This document shows, in pieces, positions 1-13,000 of a stretch of 64,000 nucleotides of DNA. The DNA is from Pyxicephalus adspersus. Its lineage: Eukaryota > Chordata > Amphibia > Anura > Pyxicephalidae. The DNA is taken from positions 154,427,929 to 154,491,928 of the forward strand of contig NC_092860.1 of the NCBI RefSeq assembly GCF_032062135.1, written 5' to 3'. The notes below the pieces were generated by a model, which was given only the letters and a program-made list of their open reading frames with translations, ran no database searches and was not told where the DNA came from. The stretch's first letter is position 1. Every line of letters starts with the position of its first letter. A program made the position numbers and the translations under genes.

Positions 1-182
1 CAATACAAAAAAATAAAAAAAAATAAAAGTAAATACATTTTTTATATTCATATTATCTACTAGAACCCCTGTTCGGACATATTTCTGTAAGTTACAGGTC
101 TACAATTTAAAAAAAAAATTTCATGAAAAACAGTGGATCACTTTTGGTACAGAAATCTAGACCTCAGTGTAACGCTCAGGTG
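1..182. mobile_element. End of TTAA-flanked DNA element (MITE-like)
   Basis: The terminus TAACGCTCAGGTGG is followed by TTAA at 183-186. Read in reverse it matches the left end of the element at 13376-14536, including the shared interior phrases around the 'acctgtaacttacag' and 'catgaaaaacagtg' motifs. The rest of the element lies left of the window. TTAA target sites suggest a piggyBac-type origin; that is inference. Confidence 0.55.
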
Positions 183-186
183 GTTA

Positions 187-1985
187 AGCAGTAGATACGG
201 TCATACTAGCCTGCTCTCCTTCTTTATAATAAATGTCTGATTTTGCCGAGTAGTGTGACTGTTACACAGCCCCTCCAGCACAGATCAAATGAAAAAGGAT
301 TTGTGCTGATTATATACTGACTTCTAAAAACTATTAAAACAATAGATGTTTCTCTGTAACCCTGCAGAAAATAGTGCATGTGGTAATTACCCTGAGCGTT
401 AGGTGACCACTGAAGGTCAATATTCATTCACATAATAGCATCCTTAGTGTGCTGCAGACGCTGATAACATAGCAATAAATTCATACAATCCTGACACTAA
501 GTATAAGTTTATTGTATTTTATTATCCTTCTTGCCATACTGTTGTGTTCTTATTGCATCATCTTGACTGCAGAGTTATATCTAAAGCAGTTTTCCAGCAA
601 GCTTTGCACACCAACATTTATCATTTTTGGTTGCCTAATAATTACCACTAATATGACATACCTACTTCACTAGGGTTTAAAACTGTTATCTCCTGGAAAT
701 GAAATAGAAAAATACCTTTTTTTTAAAAAAAAGTCTCAATTGTTCCCTAGGCAAAGGAACATTGTTATGGAAAATAGAGACCAATTAGCTTGGGAGATGA
801 CAGATCCCATTGGATACATGTGTCACCCATTGAGGAACACTACACATTGCCTGGCCCTATGGGGATCTGTGTCCCCTTCAGTGTCACCCACCTTGCACTC
901 CCCTGCTGCCAGCACCAGCTCTGCTCAGGGATCACCTCCTCTGCTCACTTCCTGGTCTAGGACATGTGACTCCCAGTCAGCTGCTCCATTACCTCAGAGG
1001 ACTAGAATGTTCCGCAGACATGCTCCCCCTGCTGGTGGAGGTGTGAATACCACCAACCTCTCATCTCCAGCACCCCTCTGGTGATAGGATAAGATGCTAG
1101 CAGGTCACCTTCTCTTTAAAAGGAAGTGACTGGAAAACAGGAAGTTGCCTGAATAAGGATTTCCTTTGGCTCTGTTTCCAGGTTTCTGTCATTCCAGTTT
1201 GTGTCTCCTGTTCCTAATTGTTTGTGTAGTGACCACAGCTTGATTAGATTCCTAATGGTGACTGGTGGATATCTGGGGGACCCCTATTATTGGGGCTTTC
1301 CAGATTCCAAATAGTACCCACACCCTCTCACCCCCAAAGTACAGGGGTCAGGTTGTGGAGAAGAGACCTTTTGCCTAATAATGGCCATTGCCACTTTTGA
1401 AAGCAAGCAGGGTTTAGTTTCTTCAAAAGTGAGAGGCTACATACACACTTTTTGCCTCCTTTTTTGTGAAAACCCAATTCTAGAGGGGCTTTTATGAATT
1501 GAAAAAGTGGCGCACATGCTCGCTGCTCCATTTCCTGTTCAGCAAGGTCCCAAGCCTGACGAAGGGTCTGGTTTTAAAATTGTGTGTGTTTGGGGGTGGG
1601 TACATTTTTTTTTTAAAACAAAGCAGAGGCAAATTCAACCAACACATATTTGCATACTTTGACATAATATATATACATAGCCATCACCATTGATTTGTAC
1701 AAAAACAATAGCTCCTAAGTATTGAAGTTTCAGAAACAATGGGAATCTATAATGGGTCAGAAGGACTCCAAGATGTCCTCCAAGGAAAATTAATAGGAAT
1801 CATTGGCAGTGTGTGAGTGAGCTGCTATGCTAAGCTTTACTTTACAAAGACGGAGGCTCACTAGCAATGACTATGAAGAAGAGAATGTTTGCCGGAGGTG
1901 GGTCCTCACAGGAAAAGGCCGATGTGTCTGCTGGAGGTAGGATCTTGTTTGAAAAGACCAATGTATGTGTACAGGGAAAAGGATC
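187..1985. other. Upstream intergenic DNA, no gene recognised
   Basis: AT-rich sequence with scattered short open frames. The longest, 740-1084 on +, is low-complexity Ser/Pro/Thr-rich and has no recognisable domain. Nothing resembling a V2R exon is seen. From about 1890 diverged copies of the following minisatellite begin. Confidence 0.5.
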
Positions 1986-2585
1986 TCACTGATAAAGATC
2001 AATTGTGATCCCATTGAGGAAGGCCAACGTGTCTTCTGGAGGTGGGATTATATTGAGGAAGACCAATGTGTCTTCTGGAGGCGGGATCACATTGCGGAAG
2101 GCCAATGTGTCTTCTGGAGGTTGGATTGTATTGAGAAAGGCCAATGTGTTTTCTGGAGGCGGGATCACATTGAGGAAAGCCAAAGTGTCTTCTAGAGGCG
2201 GGATGGCATTGAGGAAAGCCAATGTGTCTTCTGGAGGTTGGATTGTATTGAGAAAGGCCAATGTGTCTTCTAGAGACGGGATGGCATTGAGGACCAATGT
2301 GTCTTCTGGAGGTTGGATTGTATTGAGAAAGGCCAATGTGTCTTCTAGAGACGGGATGGCATTGAGGAAAGCCAATGTGTCTTCTGGAAGTAGGATGGCA
2401 TTAAGAAAGGCCAAAGTGTTGGAAATGGGATCGCATTGAGAAAGGCCAATGTGTCTTCTAGAGGTGGGTCTTGCTAGGAAAGCTAATGTGTGTGACAGAA
2501 GTGGGATCCCATTATAATAATGCCAATGCATGTTCTGGAGGTAGGATACCCCTAGAAAAAGCTCAATCTGCGTTCTAAAGGTCAT
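1986..2585. repeat. 39-bp minisatellite 5' of V2R gene A
   Basis: A unit around GTGTCTTCTGGAGGTGGGAT recurs every 39 bases: its 'gtcttctgga' core starts at 2031, 2070 and 2109, and its variant 'gttttctgga' at 2148. About a dozen recognisable copies follow, degenerating at both edges. Because 39 is divisible by three, several frames stay open on both strands and give artefactual 13-residue repeat ORFs of 144 and 199 codons. The array ends about 400 bp before the start codon of gene A. Confidence 0.9.
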
Positions 2586-2987
2586 TCAAGGAAGGTCAAT
2601 ATGTGTGCTAAAGTTAGGATTTCTGAGAGGAAGAAAAACCCTCTTTTTTGAAATTGGCACCTCACTGGGATAAGACCAAGGTGTTCTAAAAGGCAAAATC
2701 CTCAGTGCCAACATGGAAGTGGAACTTATGCATTATATACAATAGAATAGGACAGACTATTAACAAACCAGTGATGCACATAGAATATAAAGTCATTTGC
2801 TCCCTTTTTAAAGTAGCAGTCCTTGTGGATTTTGTGCATTTTCTATCATCTGCACTTTTCTATTTTGTAAGTATTTTATTCTGCAAGTAAAAAATAGCAA
2901 CATTATTCTTTATAAACCTGATACTAGTATTCCCTTTTCTTTAAACACTGAAATGATTTTTAGGAACCCGTGCTGCTGTTAGTGAAA

Positions 2988-3283
2988 ATGAGCTTCAAGG
3001 AGGAGTCTAAGGAGGAGTTAATTGGAGTCTTTCGGAGATTCTGCCATGTTGTCTTCCACCGTCTACTCAGAACATTTTTGCTGCTTTCTTTGTGTGTGAC
3101 CGTCTGTACATGTGACACACATAACTCTGCTCCCCGGACTAAAATGTCTATGGTAGATTATACATTTGAGTACAAGTATTCTCAGGATGGAGACTTTATC
3201 ATAGGAGGGATTTTCACTGTGCATTCTGTAGTGATACAGTGGTACCAAAAGGGAAGTTCATTCTGTAGTCGTATGTGTGCAGG
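2988..3283 (+). CDS. V2R gene A exon 1: signal peptide and start of ligand domain
   Basis: It encodes a charged 25-residue n-region, the hydrophobic run LLRTFLLLSLCVTVC, then the family hallmark YSQDGDFIIGGIFTVHS that opens the Venus-flytrap lobe. The donor is AGG|GTAAGA at 3284, phase 2. The segment after 'GIFTVHS' is poorly conserved, as in other V2Rs. The same position in gene B reads YYQDGDIIIGGLVSAHS. Confidence 0.85.
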
Positions 3284-5004
3284 GTAAGAAAAACACAAAG
3301 TATACCATTTCTGATATAAGTTTTAGAGGTTTGATCTTAGAGTTACGTATGAGAGAGACAATGGTGATGGTTTATAAAAAATAATCTATTTCCTTGCATG
3401 GTGGTGGACACAGTGGGGGGACAGGGATTGGAACAGATAATATATAGGAGTTACAAAAATTAAAGGAGTGATTGCCAGGGTACAATTTTTTGCCACTTCA
3501 GTAAGGGAGCTTTGGGCTTAAAGGACAGATAGACTTTTTTTATAAATCTAGGAAAATAACAACAAGTATTTCATGGTTCACACAGGCAATTTTTACCTTT
3601 GTTGTTAATAGATTTTTCACTAAGCTAGCAGACATCTTTCGGGTCATGCTGACGATGTTACAGAGGGTAATAGGAACCAATTCCCAATTAATCCTGGAAA
3701 ACAAAGCAAGTTGCATGCTTACTTCTTTTTGCAGTAACAAGTGTTTTGTTAATATAGAGAAATGACTTCAGGATAACTAAACACTTAGAACCTCACTATC
3801 ACAACAAATTTGGGGAATTTGTCAAGCCTTCTGAAAGGGGGCAAAACTGTTTTATTATGAACAAACATTGTGCAGCCATCTCAGCACAGAGCTTTTCTGG
3901 AACGAGCAGATCGTTGCCTCATCTCCTCAAAAGCATCTCTCTGTTCCTCACGGCATCAAAGCAGTCAAAAGCCAAACAGCAGCGACTACAGCCTATTGGA
4001 GATGATTGCCAACTATTCTCAGCTGCAGTAGTAACATCAGGGCAGAGGATTTGGCCAGAATTGTCCAAGTATGCCATTCAGGTGCTGACTTTCCACCTTC
4101 GGGTGTCATGTCGCTGTAAAAAGTGCGTCAGCTGGAATTGTCAGTCCAAAACGAACTACTAGAATGTCTGACTTTTAATAAAACTAACCAGTCCCGGATT
4201 GTTGGCATGTTTCACCAACACTAAAAATCTCCTTAAACATAACTCACAAAAATGAAGAAGGTGGAAATTTTGTATTTACAGAGCAGTTTAATGGAAACAG
4301 TGGTAACAATGCATCTGTTGAGATTTAATATTGTCATTATATATTTTGACATATATGTAGTCTGTTTTTCATATTTTTATCACCTTTACATAGGGCAAAA
4401 GTCTTTTGTAGTTCAGAAAAGTTAGCTCAGACAACTGGTTACAATGTTTCAGATATCAGTCCTGTAAATTTCTTTACTTGCACAAAATATAATTAGATTT
4501 TAAACTGGCCACAGAAGCAGCCACAACATCCCATAACTGGTAGGCTTTAACATATTTTTTTTTTTTTGTTTTTTTTTTTTTTGTTTTGGGTTTAGATATC
4601 CCAATCTTTTTATGAATCCAGGTTTAAGGTTGTCAATTATGGTCTTGGTATCTCTTCTTTGTAAGTCACTGGCTAGGAATAAACATCAGGTACACATCTA
4701 ATACCCAGTACTAAGTTATTACTCAAACCACGTGGTTGCTCACACTTGATTGGGGTGTCATCCCCATTTCAAAGTGCATACCTTTCGTATAAAAGCCCCA
4801 TTTGAGACCTCCTGCTCCTATATATTCCACCCAGAAGGGCTTCATTGCACAGGCAGGAAGAAAGCAACATTTATATCAGGCAGTAATAGATATTCCAAAA
4901 ACTCTATATCAGTAACTTTAAAGCAGTATTAATCATAGAGAGATTCTAGAAACACATTTTATATATATATTATATATAATAATATATTAAAATATATTAT
5001 TATA

Positions 5005-5056
<52 letters not shown>

Positions 5057-7003
5057 TGTATACACCCAATTTTCTGTAGGGTTTATTGGAGAGAATACAG
5101 ACATCTTCTGGCTTTTATATTTGCTATTGAAGAGATAAACAGCAGTCCACATATTCTGCCCAATGTGACTCTAGGATATCATGTGTATGATTCTTGTGGA
5201 GATGTGACCAAAGCTACTAAAAATGTTCTACAAATCTTGTCTGGACATACAAAGGGAGCTCCAAATTATTCCTGTATGGAGCGGGATAACGTGGCTGGTT
5301 TCATTGGAGACCTCCGATCAGATACCACTCTCCAAATGGCTCAGCTGTTGAATCTGTATGGTTACACCCAGGTAAGAAAAACAAATTATAGTAAAGTAAG
5401 TGAAAAGAGAACAAAACATCCCTAATTAAAGCATTGTTAAGAAGATGAACATGCCCTCTCAAAACAAAAAAGTCAGCACTATGCTGTACTATAGTGTACA
5501 TAAAAAAGTTATTATTCACAACATTTAATATTTGTTAGATTACTTAGATTTAGGTTGTGATATACCAATATACAAATAGAGGAGAGCACATTAGGAGGAA
5601 GGAAGGTGGAAGAGAGATGGGATGGGAGAGGGAGGGGAGGTGGTAGAGAGATGGAGGAACAGGTAAAAGAAAGGACTAGATAGAAAGAAAGAGAGAGAGA
5701 TAGAAGAGGTATGGGAGAGGAAAGGGAGGTTAAAAGAGGGAAAATGGAATGTAGAGAGAAGAGTGATTTCATTACAAATATCACCCTGCACAGATCTCTG
5801 CACAGTATGTGACATATCTCCAATAGACACAGAGCTCCTAAAAGATTTGACCCTATTTCAGCTTACTCAAAACTGTCTTTGCACTGACCAATATTACACA
5901 GCTTTTACATAAACAGTGCCGCCGTATACTTTCATTTCCTACCTGTGCCTTGTGTATCCAGTATATGTTGGCCTAGTCTTGCTTTCCTGCTGTACAACAC
6001 ACTGAAGTAGAGACACAGGTTATGTTTATGCAACCAGAACAAGGAACATTTACTAAAGCTGTGTAAAAACTGGCTAGTGGTAAAGACTTTTAATGAACAA
6101 GACTAGGTCAAATTATTCTAGAAAAAAGAGGCGTGTGTTTTTCTTCTATTTATTTAAATGTTTGGTTGGAGTTATTTTGTACTAAATATGTTTTTTTTCC
6201 TTCCCAGATTAGTTATGGAGCTAGGGATACTTTGCTAAGTGACAGGAAGATGTATCCAAACTTCTTTCGGACAGTTCCAGATGGTGAAATGCAACATATG
6301 GCAATAGTAAGGCTTCTGGAAAGGCTACAATGGAACTGGGTTGGGATCATTACATCTGATGATGAATTTGGAGAGCGGGAGACCCAGCAGCTTGGCAAGG
6401 TTTTAACAAATCATCAAATTTGTATTGAATTCAAGATTCTGGTGTCTGTAAAAAATTATGATAAATTTCCTCCAGAGCTGCAAACCTCAACTACGGAAGT
6501 TTTTATTATTTGTGGCTCAGTTAGTATGACTTTTTACAAGTTTTTATTAAATACTGAGACATATTATGTGAACAAAACTTTCATTCTGCCAGATTCATGG
6601 TCACTAAGTGAAGATTTTATTATATTTAAAAACCGCAGCTTGGTGTTTACATGCCCCCATTTATACATAGAGGGAATGCAGAAATATTTTAATAGTATTA
6701 ACCCATCCAGCCGCCCAGAAGACCCATTGCTGGAGGATATTCTCATAACCGAATACAGATGTTTTTCAAATAACAGATTGAAGAATTTGATCATTCCATT
6801 AACAACTGGATATCCTCCTAGAAACTGCAGCCTGCAGAAAATTACACAGTACAAGTCAAATTTTCCCAGTGACATAACACCGTTTAGAGTGTTCATTGCT
6901 GTCCACATTTTGGCTCAGGCTTTGCACAACAAATACAGAACAAAGAACAAAAAAGCTGAAATAAATTCACACACACTAAAGTATAAGGTGAGTGCATATA
7001 CAG

Positions 7004-7040
<37 letters not shown>

Positions 7041-10000
7041 TTTTTTAATGTTTAAACTTTGAAGACCCCCAGGAAAATAATAATTATATGAAGGGAAAAA
7101 ATAACCACATGAAAATGGCATCCTAATAGTTTTACTTTTGAAAGTTTAAGAAAATGAGTTGGAGAATTGCCTTACAATGTTTTCGGAAGATTTTTGAAAC
7201 TCCAGGAAGGTTTTTTAACTTCATATATACAATATATATAATTAAAGTCATATATACAATATGCAAAGTGTATGGTACCATCAAGAAAACATATTGGTAC
7301 CCTATGTATTCATAACCTGAAGTCTATACTGACTTTACTTTAAAATGCCTATAACCTAGCCGTCTTTCCTCAAAATCCCTATTGTCAGTGTGTGTTAAAG
7401 TGTTTAGGGACACTGACAATTCTGTTCACCGAAAAATATAGTCTATCTATATATCTTATATTTGCTAATGATACACATCAGCCTTGGCAATGCCCAGCTT
7501 CCTTTGCCCTTTGTTTGACAACAGCTTACTTATTATTCCTACAAATATTCAGAATTTCATAGCTCAATTCCCCCTCATGGACCTCAATAGGTTTGTCTCA
7601 ATGTTTGTGAACTGCTGGGCAAATACGCTCATCCCTATCAAAGACTCTACAGGGTTTGTAATGCTTGTTACCTAAATTGCTCCCCATCCTTTATATTTAA
7701 GCTGTCCCGCTATGTAAAGGCAGTACACTACAAGGGAGAGAATTACAAAATATCATTTAATGATAAAGGAGACATGCCCAGTCCATTGGAAATTGTAAAC
7801 TGGATATCACAAACTGAAGGCAGTAATCCCGCTTATTGGAAACACGTGGGCTACTTTGATGGATCTCTTCAAGACAGTCAACAACTTACACTAGAACCAG
7901 ATCTATTACCATGGAAAGGAAACAAGGTGAGTTGCAATGATAACATTTATTCAGTAATGATCAGATAAATTTGATCATTTTGAAACAACTTCTAAATCTA
8001 AGATCAAATATGTAATATATTGCTTCTTACCAACTTGAATGTTCCATATTGCTGAGTGCTAATTTCATAATTCTGTGAGATTTATTTTCCCATAGTTGTT
8101 GTACTTGGTGGTTTACAAAATGGATGGAACAGTCTATGCAGTTTACTACCTAAAGGGATACCTGAAGCTGTAGCTTGTTGGGTCAACAAGATAGTCTTAA
8201 GGGTGGTATCCCTTGCTTCCCTCCCTAGGATAAAGCCCACCTGATCTTTATGGACCAGGAAAGGCATATGATGAGAAAGTCTATTAGCTATCAGCTTGGA
8301 GAACAATTTAACATCTACATTTTATTAAAATAAATATATATAAGGTTAGTGCCCAAGGGTGTAGCCCCTTTGCTAAAAGTCTTCCGCATTTGCCACCATA
8401 TTGATATATAGGTTTGCTAAATTGGTCCCGAAAGCGTTGGTGTGCGAGATCATACAATTCTAAAAGACGAGTTCGGGCAGCTGACAATTCCTTATAAAAA
8501 AATCCGGTGACATATTCTGTTTATGTAAACATTCTAGAGTACTAATTTTATCGGATATGGATTGGATGTCTTGAACTGATTTTCTTTAGATGCGAGCCAT
8601 GTTGTATCAGCACTCCCCTAATTACTGCTTTCATAGCTTCCCATTTCGCTGGTAGGGGGTCTGAGGAATGGTCCCTTATGAAATTAGTGATGGCGTCCAC
8701 TACTGCCTTTGCACAGAGGAAGTCTTTGAACTGGGAGTCATTGCATTTCCAGAAGCAACCACGGGAATGCACTTGTTGGATGTGTAAAGTTACCGAAACC
8801 GACGCATGGTCAGACCAAGGGCATGAATCAATATCAGCTGAGGTTTTCTGATCTAAAACAGAGTGGCTAACCACAATATATTCAATGTGGGAGTACATGC
8901 TGTGAGGGTTGGAATAGAAAGTCCTTGGTGGATGGGTGTAGTGTACGCCACACATCCAATAATCTCATTTCATTAAGTTTAGAGCGGATTGAGTTCAGTT
9001 TGACATATGGAACGGGAGTTTTCCCTGATGAGGTGTCAATTCGGGGATCGAGGGCAAAATAAAATCCTCTCCAACCAGTAAAGTACCTTCAGAAAATCTA
9101 TTCAGCACATTTAAATAATTAATCGTTGCTACGGTGGGCTGAATATTAGGGGAGTACAGGGAGGCCAACGTAAACATCTCCCCCCCCGGATACACACTTT
9201 GAGAAACAGATACCTGCCCTGAGGATCAATTAGGGAGTCCAGTACCTGCAGTGGTAATGATTTGTGAAATGCAATTGATATACCCCGTGCTTTAGTGTAG
9301 GGATTGGAGCTATGGTACCATGTAGGATAATAACAATTGCGGATGCATGGTACTTTATCGGTCTGAAAATGTGTTTCTTGAAGTGCACTTTCGCTTTATG
9401 TTGTCTATATAACAATTGCGAACGTTTATCGGGACTGTTGAGACTGCATCTGCGATTGTGGTACAGGCATGAGGAATAATATCCAGGATTAAAAAAGGAA
9501 AACATGTGCCAAAAACCCAAGGTAAGGGGAAATTTCACAAAGAAGGAAGGAACACTGGGGGAACAAATAGGGGGGGGGGGGGGTCAAGGACAGGGGTTGG
9601 GACGCTACAAACAAAAAGTAGTCACCAGATGGGAGAGAGGGCCTGCCCTCGCACCCATGGAGTAAAAGTACTAACTAGGAAAAAACCAAATAAGAGAAAT
9701 TATCCCTAAACACCGCCAACAAGGACGGAGGACCTATATGGGGGATGTGTCAACCAACAGCGGGACAGGGCCGATCCCGTCCCTGGGGAATCCGCAATCT
9801 CTGAACTGGGACATAAAGAGCATATACCATCTATTACATACAAAAAAAAATATGTCTATTTAGAACATTAGGCACATTGTCAAAAAATCAAAAATCACAG
9901 GAACAACATGAAGCAGTTAATCTAAAGCATGAGTATATCAAAAACATTCCTAAATAAAGGCATGTTACATAAAAATAAAACAAAACAATAATTGCACAGA

Positions 10001-13000
10001 ATAAAAGCAAGGACATGGAAAAATACCTCCCTCCCTCGCTCCCATGACCCGACAGCACCGTAAAATTATAGCATAACCCGGTATGAGCACCTTAGACTCC
10101 AAAAGCAACATTTTTTATAATACCCTTTCGGGAAGGTTACTGGAACTGCTGGCCATAACACCGTGGCTGGGGGGCCTTTGAAGAATAAAACTATGGCCCC
10201 ATAGAGCAGCTCCATAGAGGCTCTATCTCCATAAATAAAACACAAAAGCCGTGCAACCCCCCCAAATGGAGGACTGCAGAAAACATGAAAAAACAATAAC
10301 ACTTTCATATTACCAGTCCTGGTCATATGGTGTAGGTTCATTGGCACTGGAGAAACCAATCCAGCCAAATAATTGAGAAAAGAGGAGTGAGCATAATGTG
10401 TCCTTGTTCAGGTATCCCAATGAGAAAAAAAGAAAGTGGGAGAGTTTTGCACCGTTAATGGAATCCAACGTGGATTTGGATCAATCTACCATATTTTTCG
10501 GACCATAAGACGCACTGGACCATAAGACGCACCAGTTTTTTAGAGAAGGGAAATTAAGAAAAAAAAGATTCTGAAACAAATAGTGTGGAGACGGGACGGG
10601 ACAGCAGCTGGGAAGGATACATTTTGATACATTTGGACCATAAGACGCAGGGACTTTTTCCCCCCACTTCTGGGGGAAAAAAAGTGCGTCTTATGGTCCG
10701 AAAAATACGGTATATTGTAGCCAAGATGGCCACCCAGACACAAGTAGAGAGGGGTGGGAGTCCTTAGGTGATCTTCTCTAGAAAAGTGATGAAATCAAAA
10801 ACAGTAGATGAACTATATATATCTTCCCATAATGAAGACAGTATCACTAATCAACGGAGGTGTGGACCGCAAGCAAAGGATCTTGAGTGGAGGAAGATGC
10901 GGCAGGAGCTGTCGTCGGAGAGGAATAAAGATGAGGTGGTTGCCTCGCTGGTGAGGAAGGAAACACCCGGGGCCCTTGGTATGGAGTAGAATTTGTGGAG
11001 GGCCATTCTGGGAGCACCATTTGAGGTAAGTGTAGATCCTCAAGGAGTCGGGGTAGATCAGATGGATGGTGAAAAATGAGATTCCTCCCCCCTTTTCGAA
11101 TAATAAGGTAGAAAGGATAACCCCATTTATAGGGGATGTTTCTCTCTTTCAGGATCTGCAGAAGCGGTTAAAGGGTCCTGCGGAGATCCAACATGAATTT
11201 AGAAAGGTCTGGCAACAGTTGGATACTTGCCCCTGCAAACTTAACGGGTTCAGCTTCTCTAGGTTTCCGCATAATATCCTCCTTAGTGCGATAAAAATGA
11301 ATTCTACAGATGACATCCCTGGGACCTTTAATATCTTTGCTGCGAGGTCCAAGGGTTGTGTGTACATGATCGATTTCCAGATCCACATCTTATGGCACAT
11401 TTAAAAGCTTAGCAAAAATAGAACTCGCCGCAGAGGCTAATTCTGAGTTGGGTACAGATTCTGGCAGCCCTCTAATACGGATATTGTTCCGTCGGTTACG
11501 ATTTTCTGTATCACCATGTAACAAAAAAATTGTATTGATATGGACCTCATGATGCTAGCTAATTTTGCTATGAGAGGATATCTGTGCAGTGAGATCAGCA
11601 CAGGTAGATTGCAGTATTGTTGTAATGTTAGTTACCTGTTGAAGAGATTTCCGGGCCTGGCGCCGCTGCAGCTGCCGATACTTGAGGCCGTGGCTTCAAG
11701 GCCTGGTCTCGCGCAGCTCTTGTACCTGAGCTGAAGAAGCCGGCCACTCCTTTCCGAGTGCCGGTGCTGCTCGCATTCGTCCCCTTCTGACTGCCTTTTG
11801 TTTTTGGCCCCATTAGGAGTGATTACAAGGCACTGATGGTGCTGATATCAGGCGGATTCCCCATGGGTGGGTCGGAGCCCAGATGAAACAGGTCTCACGC
11901 GGGCATCGACTAGCCACGCCCCCATAATTTTAGGCATTTTTTGAAGCTGATTAGCTGTTTCTCAAAAAAAGTAAATGGATTACAGGACACTGCCACACAG
12001 TGTGTGAGGGACAGCGGGTGAGAGTTATGTAGTAATGCAGGACACAAATACTGTAAAACAGCAATAGGGACATATTAAAAAAAATAATAAAAATACACAA
12101 ACTGTGATGTTTGCTATTAACAATCTCCTCATTGCCAATTTTAAGTACTGTGGTGGGATAAACAGAAGAGGAGGCATCAGTAGAATTAGCAGACAACTGG
12201 CTGCTCTGAGCTTGAAAGGACAGAGAAGAGAAAAGTGAGTGTCCAGATGGTGACAACAGTGGACCATGTCTATGTAACATGCTAAGAATGAGCCACCTGT
12301 GGTCTCCAACAAAAATCCTTGTGCAAGAGCACAATCGGGAGAAAGATAAAAAGCTTTCTTATTACATTAAAAGAAGGCCACGAATAAGGACCTTCAAAGC
12401 AGAATTTTTTTTCATAAAAGCTGCAGATTTAAATAAAAAAAAAAAACAATTAAATTACCCACAAGCATGTTACAGTCTATGGACTTGATTTATTAAATTC
12501 TCCAAGGCAGGAGAGGATACACTTTTATCACTGAAGCTAGGTGATCCAGCAAACTTGGAATGAATTTATTCAAAGTCATTGGTAGCAAATATTTGAATTT
12601 TTGACCAAATCTGTTCCAGGTTTGCTGGATCGCCCTGATGAAAGTGAATCCTCTCCAGCCTTGGAGAGCTTTAATAAATCAGGTCTTTATATTGGCATGC
12701 ACTATATGAATCAGGCATTTTTAGAAGATCATTTTGGAGCCATACACTTTCTCATGCCACTTGGTTTAAAGTAAGACTGGTTTAAAGTAAATATGCAAAA
12801 TGGAATTTGAAGGTTGCCTGAGTTGCACTATTATATTTAATTTTTTCTGTTTTGCATACATGTATACTTCTCAAACAATCCTATTTAATTTCAGGTCCCA
12901 AGAGGTAGATGCTCCAAGGAATGTCCTCCAGGCTTCAGAAAAGCTCCTAAGGAAGGATATCACATATGTTGTTATAATTGTGCTCCCTGTTCAGAGGGAG

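Noticed and set aside
740..1084. 114-codon ORF upstream of gene A
   Set aside because: Low complexity, no recognisable domain, no neighbouring exon; likely repeat-derived.
1986..2585. Long ORFs (199 codons minus, 144 codons plus) with 13-residue repeats
   Set aside because: They are produced by a 39-bp minisatellite whose period is a multiple of three; no start context, no domain, both strands open at once.
2970..2987. Upstream extension of gene A exon 1
   Set aside because: It would start at GTG; the first ATG is at 2988.
5512..5830. Minus-strand Ser/Leu-rich ORFs in gene A intron 2
   Set aside because: They come from a purine-rich GGAGAGAGAT-type low-complexity stretch with no coding signature.
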